DNA of 40,599 nt from an uncultured Lachnospiraceae bacterium (GTDB lineage: Bacteria > Bacillota > Clostridia > Lachnospirales > Lachnospiraceae). Where the stretch lies: NCBI GenBank assembly GCA_910578605.1, contig CAJTQG010000023.1, positions 1 through 40,599 of the forward strand, given 5' to 3'. The first letter of the stretch is position 1; the number at the start of each line of letters is the position of its first letter. Under the pieces are notes generated by a model, which saw only the letters and a list, made by a program, of their open reading frames with translations, had not been told where the DNA came from and did not search any database. The position numbers were made by a program, and so were the translations under genes. This document shows, one piece after another, positions 15,822 through 23,897 of this stretch.

Positions 15822-16239
15822 GGAGGTTTTTTGTCTGCTGTTAGGAGCGGCTTCTAGCCTTGTAGTGGCAGGGGGACTGTTTGCTTTAATTACATCGGTT
15901 GGTATTTTACCTCGATTGGCAGGAAAATCCCACACCGGCAGTCATATTGGAAAATACGAGATGTCCGTGGCATTGGGGGGCAGCTTGGGAAATGCATTTA
16001 TGTTTTTTGACTGGAAGCTGCCCTTAGGAGTAGTTGGTATTGGATTAACCGGTTTGTTTATGGGCGTGTTTATCGGCTGTCTGGCAACTGCTTTGGCGGA
16101 AAGCTTAAATACTACAGCGGTTTTTAGCAGAAGGGTGAAGCTGCGAAAGGGAATGGGAATAATAGTGCTGTCTTTGGCATTGGGAAAGACATTTGGTTCC
16201 CTTTTGTTTTTTGCCAAACAGTGGTATCACATGCCTTAG
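15811..16239 (+). CDS. spoVAB: Stage V sporulation protein AB
   Basis: 142-residue multi-pass membrane protein (Bacillus SpoVAB is about the same size). Hydrophobic helices appear at about 5-30, 48-65, 70-95 and 115-135, with the conserved-looking segment LPRLAGKSHTGSHIGKYE. The ATG at 15811 is chosen because AAAGGAG lies nine bases upstream; an in-frame ATG at 15778 lies inside spoVAA without a ribosome site. It is translationally coupled to spoVAA and followed by spoVAC after 35 bp. Confidence 0.9.
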   Translation: MWIKEVFCLLLGAASSLVVAGGLFALITSVGILPRLAGKSHTGSHIGKYEMSVALGGSLGNAFMFFDWKLPLGVVGIGLTGLFMGVFIGCLATALAESLNTTAVFSRRVKLRKGMGIIVLSLALGKTFGSLLFFAKQWYHMP

Positions 16240-16274
16240 TGGTAATTAAAAGAGTATAGAGAGGAGAATGGATT

Positions 16275-16739
16275 ATGCCGCAATTATCAGAGGAACAAAA
16301 ACAACAATATAATGAATATGTAAAACAGGTTACTCCTACACACAATTTAGGGGCTGTGATGGGAAAAGCATTTCTTGTAGGAGGGATTATTTGTACAATC
16401 GGACAGTTTGTAGGAAACTTTCTGAAAAACCAAAATGTGGAGGAGAAAGCAGCAGATACTTGGACTTTAATTTTCTTAATTGCTGCTAGTATGATACTGA
16501 CAGGCTTAGGCTTATATGCCAAGATAGGTAAATTTGCAGGGGCAGGCTCATTGGTTCCTATTACAGGTTTTGCCAATTCTGTTGTAGCTCCGGCAGTAGA
16601 ATTTACTGCGGAGGGACAGGTATTTGGTATAGGCTGTAAAATATTTACAATTGCAGGGCCGGTAATATTGTTTGGTATTTTTAGTTCATGGGTGTTAGGT
16701 GTTATTTACTGGATATTACAAAATGTGGGAGTATTTTAA
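16275..16739 (+). CDS. spoVAC: Stage V sporulation protein AC
   Basis: 154-residue membrane protein of the SpoVAC family, which in Bacillus behaves as a mechanosensitive channel needed for dipicolinate release. It begins with a charged segment (LSEEQKQQYNEYVKQVTPTH) then four hydrophobic helices, with the family stretch GAGSLVPITGFANSVVAPA. The ATG follows GAGGAG with eight bases spacing. In most sporeformers spoVAD and spoVAE follow directly; here a 64-codon ORF and a terminator follow, and spoVAD lies 22 kb away. Confidence 0.95.
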   Translation: MPQLSEEQKQQYNEYVKQVTPTHNLGAVMGKAFLVGGIICTIGQFVGNFLKNQNVEEKAADTWTLIFLIAASMILTGLGLYAKIGKFAGAGSLVPITGFANSVVAPAVEFTAEGQVFGIGCKIFTIAGPVILFGIFSSWVLGVIYWILQNVGVF

Positions 16740-16791
16740 ATATTTCAATAATGGAAGGTAATGTATAGGAATTAAATTTGGAGGGAATTTC

Positions 16792-16986
16792 ATGAAACAG
16801 GAGGAAAATAATATTCCATTGGGATTAGGCTTTAGTCTTGCTATGAATAATCAGGCAATGCAGACTTTTTCTAATATGACGGATACAGAAAAGAAACAGG
16901 TCATAGAAGCAGCCAGAGGAGTGCAGTCGAAGGCGGAAATGCAGCATTTAGTGGACAGCATTGCAAGCTTGGACAATATGAAATAA
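16792..16986 (+). CDS. Small protein of unknown function (64 aa)
   Basis: The ATG follows GGAGGG and gives 64 residues with no membrane segment. The N-terminal half is Met/Asn/Gln rich (GLGFSLAMNNQAMQTFSNMT) and the second half is helical (EKKQVIEAARGVQSKAEMQH). It looks like a small helical family I associate with Lachnospiraceae, without known function. It sits 52 bp after spoVAC and ends just before a terminator, so it is probably the last gene of the spoVAA-AB-AC transcript. Confidence 0.75.
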   Translation: MKQEENNIPLGLGFSLAMNNQAMQTFSNMTDTEKKQVIEAARGVQSKAEMQHLVDSIASLDNMK

Positions 16987-16999
16987 AAGAGCTAAACAG

Positions 17000-17030
17000 A
17001 GCTGCCGGAAAAGAATCCGGTGGCTTTTAT
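17000..17030 (+). terminator. Intrinsic terminator after the spoVAA-AB-AC unit
   Basis: AGCTGCCGGA pairs with TCCGGTGGCT (two G-U pairs) around a 6-base loop, then TTTTAT. Confidence 0.85.
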
Positions 17031-17172
17031 ATTATAAAAATGTTATACTAAAGGCGGAATTCAGTTAGGATTAAGAATATATGGAGAACAGGAAAGACTA
17101 TGAAAAATAAAAGCATATATAAATGAAAGAACAAGAAAACAAAAAAGAATGAAAGAAGAGATAGGTAGGATT

Positions 17173-18291
17173 ATGAAAAAAAGAATATGGATTTTATTAT
17201 TGTGTATTTGTTTAACATTATTACCCTCCTGTGTAGGAGTAGAGCAGTTTCAAAGGAATGACGCCAAAGACAGTGAGACAGGGCTTCTGGAAGTGCATTT
17301 TATTGATGTGGGACAGGGGGACAGCACATTGTTGATATGTGATGGAGAAGCCATGCTTATAGATGCAGGAAACAATGACCAAGGTACAAAAATTCAAAAT
17401 TATTTGACTAAGCAGGGGGTAAAGAAATTAAAGTATATGATTGGCACTCACCCTGACGCAGACCATATTGGAGGTATGGATGTTGTTTTATATAAATTTG
17501 ATTGTGACACAATATTGATGCCGTCAGAAGCAAAGGATACGGCTACATATCGGGATGTAATAGATACTATGAAAAATAAAGGCTATCAAAATACTCTTCC
17601 CCAGGTGGGAAAAGAGTATACTTTGGGGGAAGCAGTTTTTACTATTTTGTCGCCTGGAAAAGAATACGACAACAGCAATGATAATTCTATAGCCATTCGT
17701 GTTTTGTATGGTAAAAAAAGTTTTCTTTTCACAGGTGATGGGGAGGAGGAAGCGGAGGAGGATATGCTGCGCAGTGGGCTAGTCTTAAAGGCAGATGTAT
17801 ATAAGGCAGGTCATCATGGCAGCAGGACGGCATCCTCTGAAAAATTTATGAAAACGGTTTCGCCACAATATGCAGTAATTAGCTGTAAAGAGGGCAATTC
17901 TTACGGACATCCCCATGCTGCCACCATGAATACTTTTAGGGCAATGGGAATAGATGTATTCCGCACCGATGAACAGGGAACAATTGTGGCAAAATGTGAC
18001 AAAGAGACAATTACTTTTAATGCCAGTCCCTCTGACACATGGAAGGCGGGGGAGCCAACCGGCACAGGAAAAAAGCAAAATCACATTAAAAATGAGAAGC
18101 AGGAAAATCTGCAAGGAAAAGAGGAAAAACGGAACAGTTCGTATATATGCAATACAAATACGATGAAATTTCATCTGGAGTCATGTCAGTCTGTCCAAAA
18201 TATGAAAAAAGAAAACAAACAGGAAGTATTTACGAATCGGGAAGAATTAATAAATCAAGGCTATAAGCCATGCGGAACTTGTAATCCGTGA
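17173..18291 (+). CDS. Lipoprotein with metallo-beta-lactamase fold and Ada-like C-terminal domain
   Basis: 372 residues from ATG 17173, chosen over 17149 because it has GGTAGGA upstream and starts a typical lipoprotein signal (MKKRIWILLLCICLTLLPSC) with the lipobox cysteine at 20. The central domain resembles the extracytoplasmic ComEC/Rec2-type MBL domain: IDVGQGDSTL, then HPDADHIGG (the HxHxDH-type metal motif with Pro/Asp variants), FTGDGEEEA and GHHGS. The last 50 residues (ICNTNTMKFHLESCQS then PCGTCNP) look like a small Cys/His metal-binding module related to Ada N-terminal zinc domains. It probably acts outside the membrane on nucleic acid or a phosphodiester, without the ComEC channel. 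Confidence 0.85.
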   Translation: MKKRIWILLLCICLTLLPSCVGVEQFQRNDAKDSETGLLEVHFIDVGQGDSTLLICDGEAMLIDAGNNDQGTKIQNYLTKQGVKKLKYMIGTHPDADHIGGMDVVLYKFDCDTILMPSEAKDTATYRDVIDTMKNKGYQNTLPQVGKEYTLGEAVFTILSPGKEYDNSNDNSIAIRVLYGKKSFLFTGDGEEEAEEDMLRSGLVLKADVYKAGHHGSRTASSEKFMKTVSPQYAVISCKEGNSYGHPHAATMNTFRAMGIDVFRTDEQGTIVAKCDKETITFNASPSDTWKAGEPTGTGKKQNHIKNEKQENLQGKEEKRNSSYICNTNTMKFHLESCQSVQNMKKENKQEVFTNREELINQGYKPCGTCNP

Positions 18292-18354
18292 GAGGAATGG
18301 TAGAGAGATAATCTACGTTGATTTAGAAATAATATGGATAAAGGAGACAAAGCT

Positions 18355-20094
18355 ATGGCAATTATTGGAATTGATTTAGGTACTACCAACAGTCTGGTAA
18401 GTGTGTGGAAGGATAGTAGAATTCAGCTGATTCCCAATTCTTTGGGAGAATTTCTGACGCCTTCTGTTGTCAGCTTTGGCAAGGACGGGCAGGTATATAT
18501 CGGCAGGATTGCAAAGGAAATGTTGATTACCAATCCGGAAAGTACATTTGCAGAATTTAAACGCAATATGGGAACCAACTATATATACCAGGCAGGAGGG
18601 AAAACATATACGGCCCAGGATTTATCTGCATTGCTGCTGCGAAGGTTAAAGGAGGATGCACAGAATTTTCTTGGTGAGGAGGTGAGGGAGGCGGTTATCA
18701 GTGTGCCGGCATATTTTAATGATGAAAAAAGATGTGCCACAAAAATGGCAGGGGAGATGGCAGGGCTTCATGTAGAACGGTTGATTAACGAGCCTTCTGC
18801 CGTTGCCATGAAGCACCATATTCAACAAGATGTGATGGAGACATTTATGATTGTAGATATAGGAGGAGGTACACTAGATGTCTCTTTGGTGGAAGCATTT
18901 GAAAATATGGTGGAAATACAGGCAGTAGCAGGAGATAATTATCTAGGAGGCAAAGACTTCAATGAAGCGATTGCCATGGATTTTTACAGGAAGCAGGGAA
19001 TAACCGAGAATTTACTCACATCCTGTGAGAGAGAAATTGTGCTGAAGGAGGCGGAGGAATTAAAGCGGGATTTGTCTAAAAAGCAGGAGGCTAGCCGCAG
19101 CTTTTTTCTAGGTGGCAAAGAATTTTCCATGGATTTAAATAACCAAGAATTAATACATATCAGTGTGGATTTGTTAAAACGAATTGCTATTCCCATGAAG
19201 AAAGTAATATCCGACAGTGGAGTGGACATAGAGGAAATTGATAAAATTATATTGGTGGGAGGCTCCTCTAAAATGCCTGTGATTTCCAGTTATATTCGCA
19301 AGCTGCTGGATATAGAGGTGGAGGCAGATGATACTCCTGACGAAAGTATTGCTGTGGGAGTGGGAATTGCGGCGGCCATTAAAGAGCGGCAGGGGGACGT
19401 AAAGGATTTAATTCTGGCAGATATTTGTCCATTTTCTTTGGGGACGGAGCTGTATGATGGAAGTTTTTCGCCGATTATCCAGAGAAATGAAACCCTTCCC
19501 TGTATGCGAACTTCCTATTACGTGACGGTGAAGGATAATCAGAGAGAACTTACCTTTCCCATTTATCAGGGGGAGAATTTGACAGCCAAGGATAATTTGA
19601 AATTATGTGAATTAAAGATAACAGGTCTGCCTCGGGCTCCTAAGGGAGAAGTAGGCGCCCGTGTCACTTTTTTATATGATATTAACGGAATCTTAGATAT
19701 TCAAATTGAGGGGGATAATAAACAAACGGTACATAAGTTAATTGCCAATAAAAAGATGGGCTTGTCAGAGGCAGAAATAAAAAGAAGGGTGGAGGAACTG
19801 AAAAAGGTTACCATGCATCCTTTAGAAAAAGAGGAAAACCGTCTGCTGATTGAAAAGGCCCAAAGCTTGTATCAGCAGGCAAACCCATTGGTGAGAGGGC
19901 AGATTGCAGGCATGCTTCATTATTTTAGAGATACATTGGAGCATGAAAAGGGAAGAACTGTCAGGGAAGCTTACGTTCGGTTTTCTGTGTTTTTAGAAGC
20001 CATGGAAAATAATAGGATAGAGTTTGCAGATGATGATGAAGATTTCTGGGAGAAATGGGAGGAGGAGATCATGGAACAAGATATGGAGGAATAG
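18355..20094 (+). CDS. hscC: Hsp70-family chaperone, HscC type
   Basis: 579 residues with all Hsp70 nucleotide-binding signatures: IGIDLGTTNS at the N terminus, DIGGGTLDVS in the middle and ILVGGSSKMP later. The substrate-binding beta region follows, but the helical lid is shorter and more divergent than in DnaK, and no EEVD-like tail is seen. This fits the HscC subfamily. ATG 18355 is chosen because AAAGGAG precedes it; the in-frame ATG at 18334 lies ahead of that site. The next gene encodes a J-like membrane protein, the usual genetic partner of HscC. It likely uses ATP to remodel a restricted set of clients. Confidence 0.9.
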   Translation: MAIIGIDLGTTNSLVSVWKDSRIQLIPNSLGEFLTPSVVSFGKDGQVYIGRIAKEMLITNPESTFAEFKRNMGTNYIYQAGGKTYTAQDLSALLLRRLKEDAQNFLGEEVREAVISVPAYFNDEKRCATKMAGEMAGLHVERLINEPSAVAMKHHIQQDVMETFMIVDIGGGTLDVSLVEAFENMVEIQAVAGDNYLGGKDFNEAIAMDFYRKQGITENLLTSCEREIVLKEAEELKRDLSKKQEASRSFFLGGKEFSMDLNNQELIHISVDLLKRIAIPMKKVISDSGVDIEEIDKIILVGGSSKMPVISSYIRKLLDIEVEADDTPDESIAVGVGIAAAIKERQGDVKDLILADICPFSLGTELYDGSFSPIIQRNETLPCMRTSYYVTVKDNQRELTFPIYQGENLTAKDNLKLCELKITGLPRAPKGEVGARVTFLYDINGILDIQIEGDNKQTVHKLIANKKMGLSEAEIKRRVEELKKVTMHPLEKEENRLLIEKAQSLYQQANPLVRGQIAGMLHYFRDTLEHEKGRTVREAYVRFSVFLEAMENNRIEFADDDEDFWEKWEEEIMEQDMEE

Positions 20095-20157
20095 AAAATA
20101 GAGAGAACCAAAAAGAAAACGATAAAAAGAAAATGTTAAAATAAGAGATAGGATGGT

Positions 20158-21492
20158 TTGGTACAAAATATGAATATTTGGGATGCTGGTGTATGGGATA
20201 CTTTGGGGATTGCTCGTACAACAGATATTGCATTGATTAAATCTGCCTATGCAAAAAAGGCGAAGGAATGTCATCCTGAGGAATTTCCTCAGGAGTTTCA
20301 AAATTTACAGAAGGCATATAAAAGTGCTGTTCAATATGCCAAGTTAAATAAAAATAAGGAAAAATTACAGAGAGATAATATACAGAGAGATAACATACAG
20401 ACAGAAGATATACAAAGGGAAAACATTCGGTGGGAAGCTCCTCCGATTGAAAACCTGCAGGTAGAAAATAAACAAACTGACAAAATATCAAAAGAAAATA
20501 AACAAACCGAAAAAATTCAAACTGAAGAAATTCAAACCGAAAAATTTAAAAAAGAAAAATATCAAAACAAAAATATAGAGCAAGACAGGCGGCAGGAGAA
20601 ACATTTAGAAGCGAAGTTTCATTTGAAGGACAAGAAAGCGTTAGAAGAAGAGATAAGTCATGGGAAGATTGAAAAAGAAAAGAGACAGAAGAGTGAAGAA
20701 AATACTATAGGGATGGATTTTAACTTTGATGAAGTTGAGCTGATGGATTTAAAGGAGAAATTTTGGTTTGAATTTTATAATATTGGGGAAAGTCCATATC
20801 TAAACAATAATTTAAAATGCTGGCAGTATTTTTTGGAACAAGAACAATACAAACCTTTATATAAACAAGAAAATTTTATGCAAAGCTTTATTGATAATGT
20901 GTGTTTTTTATCCGGCTGGTATTTTAGAACCATTCGTTTTTTTCATCATTGGTTAAATCAATTAGAAGAAAAAGAAAACTTAACAGAAAGGAAAAACACC
21001 AATCAAAGGAGAAAAAGAAATATTTGGTGGAAAATAAAAGGTATCTGTTTTTGGAAAGGCTGTCTTCGCCTGGTAGGAAAATGTGCAACAATGGAACAAA
21101 AGCAGCTTCACAATACGTTTATCAGCAATTTGGAGAGAATGGGGAGGAAGGAAAAAAATGACAGAAAGTTAAAGAGCCAGGAGTCAATACGTTGTTATTT
21201 GGAGATGTACTTTGCCTACTGTGTAAAACATAAAAATTTAGTACATCAGTATTATCAAGCCAACAATTCAAGAAGAGCAATGATATCAGGAATGCTCATA
21301 GCTCTTGTTATATTTATTTGGCTTTCTATGTCAGTAGATAAGAGTACAAAAGAAAAACAGATGGAGGAGAGAAACAGTAAGGCTTTTGAGGAGAAGAGAG
21401 AATATTTTAGAGATTATATAGAGGAGAGAGAAAGTAATATAGGGAGGGAAAGTAATATAGAAAATGAAAGCAATATAGAAAATGAAAGCTGA
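20158..21492 (+). CDS. Membrane J-domain-like protein with HPE motif
   Basis: 444 residues. Residues 8-60 (WDAGVWDTLGIARTTDIALI, then YAKKAKECHPE) resemble a J-domain, but the invariant HPD is HPE (39-41). About 70-190 is a charged low-complexity region with repeats of Q-R-D-N-I and K-Q-T-E-K type. About 200-370 is aromatic and charged with no known domain, followed by one membrane helix at about 375-395 and a Glu/Asn/Ser repeat tail (ESNIGRESNIENES). With no signal peptide and a C-terminal anchor, the J-like part is cytoplasmic. It probably recruits the neighbouring HscC. The start is TTG 20158 or ATG 20170. Confidence 0.8.
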   Translation: MVQNMNIWDAGVWDTLGIARTTDIALIKSAYAKKAKECHPEEFPQEFQNLQKAYKSAVQYAKLNKNKEKLQRDNIQRDNIQTEDIQRENIRWEAPPIENLQVENKQTDKISKENKQTEKIQTEEIQTEKFKKEKYQNKNIEQDRRQEKHLEAKFHLKDKKALEEEISHGKIEKEKRQKSEENTIGMDFNFDEVELMDLKEKFWFEFYNIGESPYLNNNLKCWQYFLEQEQYKPLYKQENFMQSFIDNVCFLSGWYFRTIRFFHHWLNQLEEKENLTERKNTNQRRKRNIWWKIKGICFWKGCLRLVGKCATMEQKQLHNTFISNLERMGRKEKNDRKLKSQESIRCYLEMYFAYCVKHKNLVHQYYQANNSRRAMISGMLIALVIFIWLSMSVDKSTKEKQMEERNSKAFEEKREYFRDYIEERESNIGRESNIENESNIENES

Positions 21493-21501
21493 GGAGATAA
21501 A

Positions 21502-22095
21502 CTAACTCCACAGCTTCACTTGATTTTTATAGTGGTGGGACTTAAACATTGCCTCATAGATATGCTTTAATGGAACAAGCATATTTTCAGAATTCATGTT
21601 GTCAGATAAAAATAAAATATCATAAGATACGCCAAACAGACAGGAGTGAAGATTTGTAATCTGGCAGCCGCAATTTTCATAAAAAGAAATTCGTTTTTGG
21701 CGTACTTTTTTGTCTGCTGTGTTTTTGGCATCCGCTATTGCCTCACATTCTATAAATATACCGGTTGTCTGTGGGAGGTTTTGACTCAAAAAATCCGGCA
21801 GCAAAGAAAAAAATGCATGACCATAGCCCATTCCCCTATATGAGGGCAGAATAGCAAAATAATCCAGCAGACAGTATGTGCCAGGCTGTGGTGTTATTAA
21901 GAGTGCATAGCCTCTTATAGTGTCATCATCTAAGAGTCCTATGCCGCAGCATAGGTTATTATCTATTAACTCTAGTATACGGTTTAACGGCTTAAGTTCA
22001 GACGATGGAAAATCATTTTTCATATAATGGTGATAAATCCAGGAGATTTCTTCTTTTGTCAATTGTTGAAGGGTTTTATTTTTCATTTTCTTCAT
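21502..22095 (-). CDS. GNAT-family N-acetyltransferase
   Basis: 197 residues with the acetyl-CoA loop YRGMGYGHAFF (motif A, R/Q-x-x-G-x-G/A) after the beta-strand LLDYFAILPS, and the FYENCGC element typical of the GNAT C-terminal half. These enzymes move an acetyl group from acetyl-CoA to an amine; the substrate is unknown. Start ATG 22095 or ATG 22086; the purine-rich AGGAAATGGAGG upstream suits either. It is convergent with the J-like gene, only 9 bp apart. Confidence 0.88.
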   Translation of the reverse strand: MKKMKNKTLQQLTKEEISWIYHHYMKNDFPSSELKPLNRILELIDNNLCCGIGLLDDDTIRGYALLITPQPGTYCLLDYFAILPSYRGMGYGHAFFSLLPDFLSQNLPQTTGIFIECEAIADAKNTADKKVRQKRISFYENCGCQITNLHSCLFGVSYDILFLSDNMNSENMLVPLKHIYEAMFKSHHYKNQVKLWS

Positions 22096-22401
22096 GCCTC
22101 CATTTCCTATATGAGAAATTTGTTTTTGCTGTATTAGCCCCTTACTTCAGTTTGTGCAATATTTGTCTATGATGTTGCAATGATATGTCTTTTCATAGCG
22201 GATGAAAATAGGTAAACTATTATTACATAAAGTAGTTTGTATCATGATGCCAATGTAATCACAAGCTTGCTTTTGTGGATGCCCCAATAAATAAGTGAAA
22301 CGAAAGGGCGTTGCATGATAAGTCAAATGATAGCACAACATATTACTCAAAAGCAAGCAAATAGTGTTAATGTTGGGTTTCAGAATGGAGGTATTTTTAT
22401 T
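22096..22401. other. Intergenic region between acetyltransferase and sugar isomerase
   Basis: About 300 bp without a convincing gene. It holds the divergent promoters and a perfect inverted repeat TTTTCATAGCGGATGAAAA (22190-22208), plus AAACTA/TAGTTT arms further right. A possible upstream extension of the isomerase frame (ATG 22315) has no ribosome site. Confidence 0.6.
22190..22208. promoter_or_regulatory. Perfect inverted repeat, candidate operator
   Basis: TTTTCAT-AGCGG-ATGAAAA, seven-base arms and a five-base centre, lies upstream of the sugar isomerase/xylulokinase genes. It may be a regulator site; nothing identifies the binder. Confidence 0.45.
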
Positions 22402-23889
22402 ATGAATCAGTTACCAAAATTAAAGATAGGGGTTGTGGCTGTGAGCAGGGATTGTTTTCCCGAAAGCTTGTCCGTCACTAGAAGGCAGGCATTGATGAAG
22501 GCTTACAGGGAAGCCTATGGGGAGGAGGAAATCTACGAATGTCCTGTCTGCATTGTGGAGAGTGAGTTGCATATGCTGCAGGCACTGGAGGATTTAAAGG
22601 AGGCAGACTGTAATGCATTAGTAGTGTATCTTGGCAATTTTGGACCGGAAATTGCAGAGACAATGCTGGCAGAGAAATTTGAAGGACCTAAAATGTTTAT
22701 AGGGGCAGCGGAGGAGACGGGAAATAATTTGATTCAGGGAAGGGGAGATGCCTACTGCGGCATGCTGAATGCTAGCTATAATTTAAAGCTTCGAGGAGTA
22801 AAGGCATACATACCGGATTATCCAATCGGAACAGCCAAGGAATGTGCCCAGATGATATATGAATTTCGCCCTATTGCCAGAGCCGTGCTGGGCCTTAGAG
22901 ATTTAAAGATTATCAGTTTTGGTCCCCGTCCTATGAATTTTCTTGCCTGTAATGCACCAATACAGCAATTATATCATTTGGGAGTGGAGATAGAGGAAAA
23001 TTCAGAATTGGATTTATTTGAGGCGTTTCACAAGCACCAGGGGGATAAGAGGATACCGGAAATTGTCAGGGAGATGGAGGAGGAACTAGGTCAGGGAAAT
23101 AAAAAACCGGATATTCTTCCAAAATTAGCCCAATATGAGCTGACATTGAAGGATTGGATAAATGAGCATAAAGGAAGCAGAAGCTATGTGGCTGTTGCGG
23201 GAAAATGTTGGCCTGCGTTTCAGACACAGTTTGGCTTTGTGCCTTGTTATGTCAATAGCCGTCTGACCTCCCAGGGGATTCCTGTTTCCTGTGAGGTGGA
23301 TATTTATGGCGCCCTTAGTGAATTTATTGGAACGGTTGTCAGTGAGGATATTGTCACTCTGCTAGATATTAACAATAATGTGCCGGCGGATATGTACCAG
23401 GAGGATATTGCAGGCAAGTTCCCTTATACCCACCAAGATACTTTTATGGGCTTTCACTGTGGAAATACAGCAGCCTCCAAGCTGTCCTTCTGTGAGATGC
23501 GTCATCAGCTGATTATGGCAAGGTCACTGCCCCAGGAGGTAACCCAGGGAACCCTGGAGGGGGATATTTTGCCGGGAGATATTACTTTTTACCGCATTCA
23601 AAGCACAGCGGATGGAAGGCTTAGAGCTTACATTGCCCAGGGGGAAGTTCTTCCGGTTGCCAGCCGTTCCTTTGGGGCAATCGGTGTGTTTGCCATCCAG
23701 GAGATGGGCAGATTTTATCGACATGTGTTAATTGAAAAGAATTTCCCTCACCATGGAGCGGTAGCCTTTGGCAACTACGGAAAGGCCCTGTTTGAAGTAT
23801 TTCGATATATTGGTGTGCCGGTGGAAGAGATTGGCTATAATCAGCCGGCAGGCGTTCGTTATCCTACGGAGAATCCATGGAAGGAATGA
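22402..23889 (+). CDS. L-fucose/L-arabinose isomerase family protein
   Basis: 495 residues resembling the FucI/AraA-type sugar isomerase superfamily, which interconverts aldoses and ketoses with a divalent metal. The N-terminal half is an alternating alpha/beta domain (VVYLGNFGPEIAETM). The C-terminal half holds CEVDIYGALSEF (a candidate metal-ligand acidic pair) and FMGFHCGNTAASKL (candidate His ligand). ATG 22402 is chosen for its GGAGG site nine bases away. A xylulokinase gene follows 8 bp later, so the product is probably a ketose such as xylulose that the kinase phosphorylates. The true substrate (xylose, arabinose, fucose or another) is not decided. Confidence 0.85.
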   Translation: MNQLPKLKIGVVAVSRDCFPESLSVTRRQALMKAYREAYGEEEIYECPVCIVESELHMLQALEDLKEADCNALVVYLGNFGPEIAETMLAEKFEGPKMFIGAAEETGNNLIQGRGDAYCGMLNASYNLKLRGVKAYIPDYPIGTAKECAQMIYEFRPIARAVLGLRDLKIISFGPRPMNFLACNAPIQQLYHLGVEIEENSELDLFEAFHKHQGDKRIPEIVREMEEELGQGNKKPDILPKLAQYELTLKDWINEHKGSRSYVAVAGKCWPAFQTQFGFVPCYVNSRLTSQGIPVSCEVDIYGALSEFIGTVVSEDIVTLLDINNNVPADMYQEDIAGKFPYTHQDTFMGFHCGNTAASKLSFCEMRHQLIMARSLPQEVTQGTLEGDILPGDITFYRIQSTADGRLRAYIAQGEVLPVASRSFGAIGVFAIQEMGRFYRHVLIEKNFPHHGAVAFGNYGKALFEVFRYIGVPVEEIGYNQPAGVRYPTENPWKE

Positions 23890-23897
23890 GGTGAAGC

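Noticed and set aside
16124..16576. 150-codon minus-strand frame across spoVAB and spoVAC
   Set aside because: Shadow of two well-supported sporulation genes.
20361..20560. CRISPR-like or tandem DNA repeats in the J-like gene
   Set aside because: The repeats are short degenerate codon-scale units (AT-rich, encoding Gln/Lys/Glu/Ile runs), not spacer-separated repeats.
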